From Sphingomonadales bacterium 32-65-25 (GTDB taxonomy: Bacteria > Pseudomonadota > Alphaproteobacteria > Sphingomonadales > Sphingomonadaceae), in assembly GCA_002280855.1 (NCBI GenBank), contig NCEU01000010.1:1-51584 (forward strand): a stretch of DNA of 51,584 nt, given 5' to 3'. Below are positions 16,705 to 22,856 of this stretch, in pieces. Each line of letters begins with the position of its first letter. Position 1 is the stretch's first letter. Below the pieces are notes generated by a model, which had not been told where the DNA came from, did no database searches, and saw nothing but the letters and a program-made list of their open reading frames with translations. Made by a program: the position numbers and the translations under genes.

Positions 16705-17025
16705 TCAGGCCGGCTGGCAGGCAAGTTCCGGGCAGTAGATTTCTGCCAGGGTCTGGATCACCTTGTGCACGGCCGGATTGGCGATCGAATAATAGATGGT
16801 CTGCGCCTCGCGCCGGGTTTTCACCACGCCTTCTTCGCGCAGCAGCGCCAGATGCTGCGACAGGGCCGATTGCGACAGGCCAACGTTGAGCGAGCCCACC
16901 GAACGTTCGCCATCGGCAATCTGGCACAGGATCAGCAGCCGGCGTTCATTGGCCAGCGCCTTCATCAGCTTGGCCGCCTCTGCGGCACTGGCCTCAAAGG
17001 CCTCGAGGTTCGCGGAAATGTTCAT
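16705..17025 (-). CDS. ArsR-family repressor, BigR/SqrR/YgaV-like
   Basis: A 106-aa winged-helix protein: LMKALANERRLLILCQI, then SVGSLNVGLSQSALSQHLAL (recognition helix) and TRREAQTIYYSIANP (wing). Cys34 and Cys98 are about 64 residues apart, close to the spacing of the cysteine pair with which SqrR/BigR sense persulfide by forming a sulfur bridge. Metal-binding ArsR motifs (ELCVC-type) are absent. It lies between a TauE/SafE exporter gene and a divergent persulfide dioxygenase gene, the classical BigR context, so I infer it represses the whole island from the sites at 11259-11290 and 17044-17071. Confidence 0.85.
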   Translation of the reverse strand: MNISANLEAFEASAAEAAKLMKALANERRLLILCQIADGERSVGSLNVGLSQSALSQHLALLREEGVVKTRREAQTIYYSIANPAVHKVIQTLAEIYCPELACQPA

Positions 17026-17043
17026 GACGGTGGATATACCTAC

Positions 17044-17071
17044 TTGAAACTAATTTAGCAAATGCTAATGT
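17044..17071 (+). promoter_or_regulatory. divergent promoter/operator of ArsR and dioxygenase
   Basis: TTGAAA (17044-17049), a 16-base spacer and TAATGT (17066-17071) form a likely promoter for the dioxygenase gene. The spacer contains a perfect 14-bp palindrome, TTAGCA-AA-TGCTAA (17055-17068). It has the same layout as the SQR/rhodanese promoter and is the best candidate binding site for the ArsR protein. Confidence 0.55.
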
Positions 17072-17090
17072 CGTGGCATTGGAGATCGAT

Positions 17091-17957
17091 ATGAGCCGCC
17101 CCGACGTCACGCCGTTCTTTGACCACGCAACCAACACCTGGACCTATCTCGTCGCCGATCCCGACACGGGCGAAGCCGTGATCATCGACGCGGTGCTGGA
17201 TTATGAACCCAAGGGTGCCCGCGTTTCGCACAAGGGCCTGGAAGAATTGTACAGCGTCGTTGAGCGGCGCCAGCTCAAGCTGCGCTGGATCCTTGAAACC
17301 CACGCCCACGCCGACCATCTGGCCGGCGGCCACTGGCTGCGGGACAAAAGTGGCGCACCGCTGGTGATCGGCGCCCGCATTGCCGAGGTGCAGAAGGTGT
17401 TCGCACCCCGCTTTGGCATGGACGATTTGCCCACCGATGGCCGCCAGTTCGATGTTCTGGTGGAAGATGGCGCCACCCTGCCGCTGGGCAATTTGACCAT
17501 CCGCGTGATGCACACGCCCGGCCACACGCCTGCCTGTCTGACCTATCTCATCGGTGATGCGGCCTTTGTTGGCGACACGCTGTTCATGCCCGATTATGGC
17601 TCGGCGCGCTGTGATTTTCCGGGCGGCGATGCGGCAACGCTGCATGCCTCGATCCAGAAGATCCTGGCGCTGCCGCCCGAAACCCGGATTTTTGTTGGCC
17701 ATGATTATCTGCCCGCCGGTCGCGCCGACTATGCCTGCGAGACCAGCGTAGCGGCGCAGAAGGCGGGCAATATCCATGTGCATGATGGCGTTGATGCACG
17801 GAGCTTTGTCGCGATGCGCCAGGCCCGTGACGCAACGCTGGCTCCGCCAACGCTGATCCTGCCAAGCCTGCAGGTGAATATCGCAGCCGGCGAGCTGCCG
17901 CCGCCCGATGCGCAGGGTCGGCGCTTTCTGCGGCTACCGCTGTCATTGGACGGCTAA
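17091..17957 (+). CDS. ETHE1-type persulfide dioxygenase (MBL fold)
   Basis: A 288-aa metallo-beta-lactamase-fold protein. THAHADHLAGG is the first metal motif, HTPGHTPACLTY the second, GDAAFVGDTLFMPDYGSARCDF carries the Asp ligand and the D-x-G-x-x-R-x-D signature seen in ETHE1/Blh proteins, and FVGHDYLPAG gives the last His. These mononuclear iron enzymes oxidise glutathione persulfide to sulfite. A GTG at 17073 would add six residues, but a GGAG site lies 7 bases before the ATG at 17091. It completes the pathway SQR, rhodanese, dioxygenase and TauE exporter. It is divergent from the ArsR gene. Confidence 0.88.
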   Translation: MSRPDVTPFFDHATNTWTYLVADPDTGEAVIIDAVLDYEPKGARVSHKGLEELYSVVERRQLKLRWILETHAHADHLAGGHWLRDKSGAPLVIGARIAEVQKVFAPRFGMDDLPTDGRQFDVLVEDGATLPLGNLTIRVMHTPGHTPACLTYLIGDAAFVGDTLFMPDYGSARCDFPGGDAATLHASIQKILALPPETRIFVGHDYLPAGRADYACETSVAAQKAGNIHVHDGVDARSFVAMRQARDATLAPPTLILPSLQVNIAAGELPPPDAQGRRFLRLPLSLDG

Positions 17958-18078
17958 CACCAAGAACCAGTGTCGGCTTTTGGGTTAGGATGTGATTGAC
18001 CATATTGGCCGAAATGAGGGCGTAATGCGGAATTAGCAGCAAGGGACGGATGCCCCACCCGACGGTAACTGACTGCCC

Positions 18079-18285
18079 TCATTGGCTCATCTCCGCCCCC
18101 TTGCGGAGGATATCGAGATGGTCCGCCCACCATTGCGCCATGACCACGCGCTCCTGCCAAATGGGCGCCGCGGTGATTGGCCGTTTGCACAGGGACGGCG
18201 AAAGCTTCGACAGCAGCCAACGGGTTTTGGCGATGGAACTGAAGGCCCCAGAAACCTGCGCTTGCCGACGGATGTCGGCGAACAC
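18079..18285 (-). pseudogene. C-terminal relic of a P4-type integrase, tentative
   Basis: The frame ends in PIWQERVVMAQWWADHLDI plus LRKGAE. This resembles the C-terminal helix of P4-type tyrosine recombinases (the ...RR..MMQWWADYLDAL... ending after the catalytic Tyr region). The catalytic residues and the whole core are missing and the upstream part reads as nonsense, so it would be a decayed 3' end. A tRNA T-arm-like sequence 190 bases away fits an old attachment site. The similarity is short, so it could be fortuitous. Confidence 0.35.
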
Positions 18286-18475
18286 AGGCGGTCACCGCAA
18301 GAGCTGACCCAGCTGACTTTGAAGGTTTTTCAATCTCCGGCGGCCGCTGGCGGCCGGAGTGATGGTGCCCAGAAGAGGACTCGCATCGAATTATTTTTTA
18401 CGTTGTAAAACAGCATCATACGGGATGTGGTTTTTCTCGAAGGCCCGCAGAAAGGCCCGCAATTCAATATGATTT

Positions 18476-18505
18476 AAAGGTTCGAGTCTTTTTCAGGGAC
18501 TCGAA
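18476..18505 (+). other. tRNA T-arm-like sequence / inverted repeat
   Basis: AAAGG-TTCGAGT-CTTTT (18476-18492) has the stem and loop of a tRNA T-arm. No matching acceptor or anticodon arm is present upstream, so it is not a tRNA gene. TTCGAGTC (18481-18488) also pairs with GACTCGAA (18498-18505). It may be the 3' tRNA fragment left at an attachment site, or simply a hairpin. Confidence 0.3.
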
Positions 18506-18513
18506 ACTTGCCG

Positions 18514-18535
18514 AAACGGCGGATTTCCGCCGTTT
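18514..18535. repeat. 22-bp inverted repeat
   Basis: AAACGGCGGA and TCCGCCGTTT are separated by two bases (TT). The DNA hairpin would be strong, but it is not followed by a clear T-run, so an operator or a hairpin is as likely as a terminator. Confidence 0.5.
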
Positions 18536-18773
18536 TCACACCGTGAACAAAAGTAGAAACTTGCATCAGTCTAGGGACCGAAAGGCCCGCAAAAATTCGT
18601 TCATGCATCGTTCCAACTCGCCCCGCCAAATCTTTTGCGATCCCCGTCGGCGCAATCTTCGCGCTGCTTGAGGTCTCTGAAAAAGGATGTGAAGCCTTGG
18701 TCATGGGATACTCATCGCGACCTTACCCCCCATTGGGAGGCGCGCGGGCTTATGGCAAATTTGCCGAAATTTG

Positions 18774-18791
18774 TGCTCCCGAACGGTAGCA
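18774..18791. promoter_or_regulatory. HipB operator candidate 1
   Basis: TGCTCCCGAACGGTAGCA is a near-perfect 18-bp palindrome. It is the first of three related sites before the hipB gene, which start at 18774, 18825 and 18875. Confidence 0.6.
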
Positions 18792-18824
18792 TTTCAGGCT
18801 CAAACATAGCACTCGTCGCCTCAA

Positions 18825-18842
18825 TGAACCCGAACGGGTGCA
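18825..18842. promoter_or_regulatory. HipB operator candidate 2
   Basis: TGAACCCGAACGGGTGCA shares the core CCCGAA-CGG and the TG...CA ends with the other two sites. It starts 51 bases after site 1 and 50 before site 3. Confidence 0.55.
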
Positions 18843-18865
18843 TTCATTGACTTTTTAGGTGGTTT

Positions 18866-18892
18866 GAGCATATATGCTCCCGAAAGGGAGCA
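18866..18892. promoter_or_regulatory. HipB operator candidate 3 with adjoining palindrome
   Basis: TGCTCCCGAAAGGGAGCA (18875-18892) is a perfect palindrome apart from the centre and covers the hipB ribosome site. It overlaps a second perfect palindrome, GAGCATATATGCTC (18866-18879). Binding here would block both promoter and translation start. Confidence 0.6.
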
Positions 18893-18896
18893 GGAC

Positions 18897-19340
18897 ATGA
18901 GCAAAGAGTCCAAACTGCCAGCTGCGGCTAACCTGCTGCTCGCCTCGCGCATGAAGCCTGGCAGCTCGGGCGCTGCGTTGATCACTGCGCTCGGAAAGCA
19001 TCCCTTGGTTGTGCAGGGGGAAATGCTGAAAGCCCGGCATCCCAATCTATCCATGCCATCGCAGCTCCTTATGTCAGATGGAAAGCCGGAGCGGGTAATT
19101 GCTGAAGCGGTTGGCCAAACCCGCAATCCTCTGAAGTCGATTGCCGAACTCGGGCTGATGGTGCGAGACGCCCGGAAGGCGATGAAAATGAATCAGGCCG
19201 AGTTCGCCGCGCATGCCGGCGTTGGCCGCCGCTTCGTTTCCGAACTTGAGGGGGGCAAGCCCAGTCTGGAGTTCGATAAGGTTTTAGCCTGCGCGGGAGC
19301 GGTCGGTGTCGACCTCTTCGCCAAGAAGCGCCGCGCCTGA
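18897..19340 (+). CDS. hipB: HipB-type antitoxin, XRE family
   Basis: A 147-aa protein. The C-terminal half is a Cro/C1-type helix-turn-helix: LGLMVRDARKAMKMNQAEFA, then AHAGVGRRFVSELEGGKPSL, with VSELEGGKP being typical of HipB. The family protein in E. coli is about 88 aa; here about 80 extra residues precede the HTH (NLLLASRMKPGSSGAALITA...), a domain I cannot name. The ATG at 18897 follows GGGAGCAGGAC; an in-frame TTG at 18864 lies within the operator DNA and is unlikely. Its stop overlaps the hipA start (TGATG). It should neutralise HipA and repress the operon through the three 18-bp palindromes. Confidence 0.85.
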   Translation: MSKESKLPAAANLLLASRMKPGSSGAALITALGKHPLVVQGEMLKARHPNLSMPSQLLMSDGKPERVIAEAVGQTRNPLKSIAELGLMVRDARKAMKMNQAEFAAHAGVGRRFVSELEGGKPSLEFDKVLACAGAVGVDLFAKKRRA

Positions 19341-20668
19341 TGCAAACCCTCAACGTCTGGGTCGAAGCATCCCCTGATCCCGTCGGGCGACTGACGGCGG
19401 ATGATAATGGCGCAGTGCAGCTCGCCTATGCTCCTGCATGGATCGAAGCAGCCACCAACTTTCCGCTTTCGCTGTCCCTGCCGCTACGAGAGGAGCCTTT
19501 CGGCGATGCGATCTCGCGCGCCTTCTTCAGCAACCTTTTGCAGGAAAACGACCAGCTCGAGCGGGTCGTCGCGCGCGAGGGGCTCGATCGCGGGGACATC
19601 GTCGGCCTGCTGGCCCATGTGGGCGCGGATTGTTCGGGATCGGTCAGTGTGCTGCGGGAGGATCATCCGCCAATCAAACGACCCGGCTCACTCAGCCAAG
19701 ATTACGACGCGCTAAGCGAGGAGGACTTTGCCGATCTCATTCTGCGCCTGGCGCAAGGACGACCTCTGCCAGAAGAGATGCGCGATCCGTCGCCTGTCGC
19801 CGGCTTTCGGAGGAAGATTTCGCTCGCGGCTTTGCCGGGCGATCGTTTCGGACTGCCCAAGGCAGGCTCGGGGGCGCCAACTACCCACATCCTGAAAATT
19901 CCCGACCCGAACCATCGTCACGAAGCTCGCCACGAGGCGTTCGTAACCGAACTTGCCGAGCAGGCAGGGTTCAATGTCGGCGCGTGCGTTGCGGGAGAGG
20001 TTGAGGGGCAGGAAGTGCTGCTGATCACCCGCTTTGACCGATTGGTGATCGAGGACCAGGTTTACCGTGTACATCAGGAAGACTTTGCCCAAGCGCTCAG
20101 TCTTCCCGCGGAGCTCAAATACGAGCGGCGTGGCCGCGAGGGACGCCGGTTTGACGCTGCTGCTATCGCCCGCGTGCTGGATGCCACGGACAGGCCAGCG
20201 TTGGCACGCGAGCGTTTTCTGCGTTTGACGCTGTTCAATCTGCTTGTCGGCAACAACGACAATCATGCCAAGAACCACGCCCTTCTGCATATACCGGGTC
20301 AGTCTCCGGTGCTTGCGCCATTCTATGACCTCGTCCCGGTAGGGATGGTCGCGGGTTTCACGGATGAACTGGCGTTCCGGATTGGCAATGCCCATCTTCC
20401 TCACGAAATAACGGCTGGCGATCTGGAGAGTTTTTGCGTCGCCCTCGGTATCCCAACTGCGGGCGCAAGACGCATTCTGGCCTCGACGGCAACTGAGCTG
20501 ATCCAAGTGATGGAGAGGCTTGCGAACGATTTCCCGAGAGAGATGCGTCCATTGGACAATCTCATCGGTGAGATGTCGGGACTGCTGAACACCGAACTAG
20601 GTCTTGGCCTGGCCGTGCGGGAGCGTGATGCACACGTGGTGCGCGGCGGCGGGTGGAATCTCAGCTAA
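19340..20668 (+). CDS. hipA: HipA-type Ser/Thr kinase toxin
   Basis: A 442-aa protein, the usual HipA length. It has the N-terminal HipA subdomain (VWVEASPDPVGRLTADDNG), a P-loop-like segment with the ATP-binding Lys (AGFRRKISLA, Lys159), LLITRFDR (229-234), the catalytic loop N305-N-D307-N-H-A-K-N312 and the metal-binding YDLVP (Asp330). All key kinase residues are present, so it is probably active. E. coli HipA phosphorylates glutamyl-tRNA synthetase and causes growth arrest. It is translationally coupled to hipB. It is a stability or defence module at the left edge of the accessory region. Confidence 0.92.
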   Translation: MQTLNVWVEASPDPVGRLTADDNGAVQLAYAPAWIEAATNFPLSLSLPLREEPFGDAISRAFFSNLLQENDQLERVVAREGLDRGDIVGLLAHVGADCSGSVSVLREDHPPIKRPGSLSQDYDALSEEDFADLILRLAQGRPLPEEMRDPSPVAGFRRKISLAALPGDRFGLPKAGSGAPTTHILKIPDPNHRHEARHEAFVTELAEQAGFNVGACVAGEVEGQEVLLITRFDRLVIEDQVYRVHQEDFAQALSLPAELKYERRGREGRRFDAAAIARVLDATDRPALARERFLRLTLFNLLVGNNDNHAKNHALLHIPGQSPVLAPFYDLVPVGMVAGFTDELAFRIGNAHLPHEITAGDLESFCVALGIPTAGARRILASTATELIQVMERLANDFPREMRPLDNLIGEMSGLLNTELGLGLAVRERDAHVVRGGGWNLS

Positions 20669-20996
20669 CTGCTTGCCAGGTCCCCCGGCGTGCTCAGCTC
20701 CAAACCTGGCCCGGCCATTCCAGCCTAGGTCGATAAGAGGCGAACCGTTAGCATGCACGTCGCTATTCCCCATCGTCAGGCACTAGCCAGGCTCGCAGCC
20801 GTCAATGGGGCTTCCTCCAGGGAAACGTGCGCCAAGTTTATCAATTCCTTTTTTCGCTAAGTGAGACTTAGCAAATCTCGAGAATCGTAAACCGCTAGAT
20901 TGAATGGCAGGCTTGGCCCGATTACCTACAGCGAGGTCAAAGCCCCAGAAAACTCACCGGGGTCCAGGCCTGCCCCTCCCGGAGGAGGAACTGATT
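20669..20996. other. non-coding stretch between hipA and IS110 transposase
   Basis: About 330 bases with no supportable gene. It includes the left non-coding end of the IS110-type element (3' of its transposase gene), but I found no terminal inverted repeats, as expected for IS110, so the exact element boundary is not visible. A CCTCCCGGAGG palindrome lies at 20978-20988. Confidence 0.5.
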
Positions 20997-22046
20997 TCAG
21001 GTGTGCGAGGGGTCGAAGGCCGACCCCGATTTCCACATTCGGAGCATCACGACTGCCATCTTCCGGGCGACGGCGACCCGGGCCTTTGACAGACCCACCT
21101 TCTTTGAAAGCTCGAGCCCCCAAGTTTGCAAGGCGCTCTTCGACTTCGTCGAGCAAAGCAGAACGGTGGCAGCGGACACCAGGTGCGTGCGGGTGAGCTT
21201 GCTGCCGAAGCGGCTGATCCTCCCAACGCGAGAGAGAACACCGGATTGGTGGATGGACGGCGTCAGGCCGAAATAGGGCCCGACGTCGCGGGCCCGTTGG
21301 AAGCGCGAAGGGTCGCCGATGGCGCTGTAGAAGGACAGGGCAGTGATCGGGCCAACTCCCGGCACTGTCAGAAGATTGGAACAAACCGGATGAGCGGCGG
21401 CCATGGTGCGAAGGCGCTTGTCCATTCCGGCAATATGCGACCGCAGGGTTTCCGCAATCGAGATCAGCGGCCTAACATCGGCGTCTACATCGAGCCCGTC
21501 AGCCTTCAGTCGCTCCAACTGGTCCTCGATGCCATTGGCGAGCTTACCCACCCCTGTTTTCGTCTTGAGCCTTCCACCGTGGAGCCGGACGATCGACTGA
21601 ACCAGGGCATCAATCTTCATGCGCTGCTGGACGAGGTTCTTGCGCACGTTGAGTAGGCTGCGGAGATTCTGGCACTCGAGCGGCTTCACGAAAACTTCCG
21701 ACCCGATGGTCCGTCCAATCCGGCCAAGCTCGGCAAGGCCGCGCGCGTCGTTGGCGTCGGTTTTCTGCCGCCGTATGGCGAGGAACTTGGCCGCCTTGCG
21801 AACCTCGGCGACGTAGACAGGGAAACCGTGCTCCTGGAGCTCGCGCACCATGTGCGTGCCCACACCTGCCTCGATGGTGATGCGCTGGACCGCCTCGACC
21901 CCGAAGGGGCGCAGGATATCCTTTATCTGACCGGCATTTGTATCGCGTTTTCCTTCGAATAGCACTTCGCCGAATTCGTCGATGAGGCAGACTGCTGTTT
22001 CGGAAATCCCCGTATCCAGACCAACCCAATACTTCCGGTAGATCAA
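20997..22046 (-). mobile_element. IS110-family transposase and element
   Basis: A 349-aa DEDD transposase. Acidic residues D11 (VGLDTG), E59 (ITIEAG), D97 and D100 (KTDANDA) form the RuvC-like site. The C-terminal Tnp_20 domain has LLTVPGVGPITALSFYSAIG and GRISRFGSKL with the candidate catalytic Ser. All are intact, so the element may be active. The start is TTG at 22046 behind a strong AGGGGGA site. Elements of this family have no terminal inverted repeats and use a bridge RNA from a non-coding end to choose their target. The element extends beyond the gene on both sides, but its ends were not found. Confidence 0.88.
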
Positions 22047-22218
22047 CCAAAATCCCCCTAAAAATCCTTCTGTTTTGGTGCGGCGTCACTTAATCTCGCG
22101 GCAGGAGCCCTGCAAACTTCCGACGTCCACAAGCCAACGGGAGGGTAGCAATCGGCGAAAGATTCGGCGAATGGGAATGCTCCTCGAAAATGCGAAACAA
22201 GGTCTAGGAAATCGTAGG
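22047..22218 (-). other. possible bridge-RNA end of the IS110 element
   Basis: The 172 bases upstream of the transposase gene and before the S24 gene are non-coding. In the IS110 subgroup the bridge RNA is encoded 5' of the transposase, so it would lie here; in the IS1111 subgroup it lies 3'. I see no decisive structure by eye. Part of this stretch must also serve as the S24 promoter. Confidence 0.25.
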
Positions 22219-22842
22219 ATGGCCAAACTGGATCCGCGCCGCGCACTCGACGACCTCATCAAGGAGCGCGGCGAGTCCTATTCGTCGGTTTCGCGGCTGC
22301 TGAGCCGCAACCCCGCCTATATTCAGCAATTCATCAAACGCGGCAGCCCGACCCGCCTCGACGACAGCGATATGGCGCAGTTGTCCGTGCATTTCGGAGT
22401 TCCGGCAGAGGTGTTCGGCGGCGATGCAGTCCCGGAGAGCACCGGGCTGTCGACGATCGCGATCCCTGTCCTTGGCACCACAGATGATGCGGACGCATTG
22501 GCGCGCATCCGCTTGGTCGATGAGGCATGGGTTCGGAAGCTCAGTCACAAGCCGACCGGGGTTTCGATTGTCATGGTCGAGGGCGATGCAATGAACCCGA
22601 CGCTCCGGGACGGCGATGAAGTGCTGATCCAGCGCTATCTCGCCAACGAAAATCCCCGCGACGGACTTTACGTGATCAGGGCTGATGCCGGACTGCTGGT
22701 CCGTAGGATTGCGCTCGAGCCGACCCGAAACCGCATTTCGGTACTGACCGACAATCCGACCTATCCCAACTGGGACGGCCTGCCGAGGAATGGGGTGCAG
22801 ATCGTCGGCCGAGTGATATGGGCTGGATTGCACATGGCTTGA
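22219..22842 (+). CDS. S24/LexA-like repressor without catalytic dyad
   Basis: A 207-aa protein. An N-terminal HTH-like segment (RRALDDLIKERGESYSSVSR, LLSRNPAYIQQFIKRGSPTR) is followed by a LexA-type S24 domain ending GRVIWAGLHMA. In active family members the site reads G-D-S-M-x-P and the general base is a Lys in a later strand. Here the motif is VEGDAMNPTLRDGDEVLI (Ser replaced by Ala) and the later strand is GLLVRRIAL (Arg where Lys is expected). It is therefore predicted not to self-cleave. The ATG at 22219 has a TAGGAA site; the frame upstream is open but reads as non-coding. It may repress genes of the adjacent island and would not be relieved by RecA-driven cleavage. Confidence 0.85.
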   Translation: MAKLDPRRALDDLIKERGESYSSVSRLLSRNPAYIQQFIKRGSPTRLDDSDMAQLSVHFGVPAEVFGGDAVPESTGLSTIAIPVLGTTDDADALARIRLVDEAWVRKLSHKPTGVSIVMVEGDAMNPTLRDGDEVLIQRYLANENPRDGLYVIRADAGLLVRRIALEPTRNRISVLTDNPTYPNWDGLPRNGVQIVGRVIWAGLHMA

Positions 22843-22856
22843 TCGGCTTCACGCTT

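Larger units (their letters stand above)
18440..18592 (+). repeat. three direct copies of AAGGCCCGCA
   Basis: AAGGCCCGCA starts at 18440, 18452 and 18582. The last two are preceded by GAA or GA and followed by A-rich DNA and ATTC. They flank the two inverted repeats at 18481-18505 and 18514-18535. Role unknown. Confidence 0.5.
17958..18773. other. gene-poor stretch between sulfide island and HipBA
   Basis: About 800 bases without a convincing intact gene. It holds an integrase-like relic (18079-18285, minus), short direct repeats AAGGCCCGCA, a tRNA T-arm-like sequence, an inverted repeat at 18514-18535 and AT-rich patches such as 18380-18420. It reads as a junction between two modules rather than as coding DNA. 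Confidence 0.6.

Noticed and set aside
18476..18492. Possible tRNA gene
   Set aside because: Only a T-arm-like hairpin is present. No acceptor stem, D-arm or anticodon arm can be folded from the 60 bases upstream.
18440..18592. CRISPR-like or iteron array
   Set aside because: Only three 10-bp copies with unequal spacing and no uniform spacers; too little for CRISPR or a plasmid origin.
18474..18704. Small minus-strand frame (76 codons)
   Set aside because: It spans the two inverted repeats, ends in the antisense of the T-arm-like motif and has no ribosome site or family resemblance.
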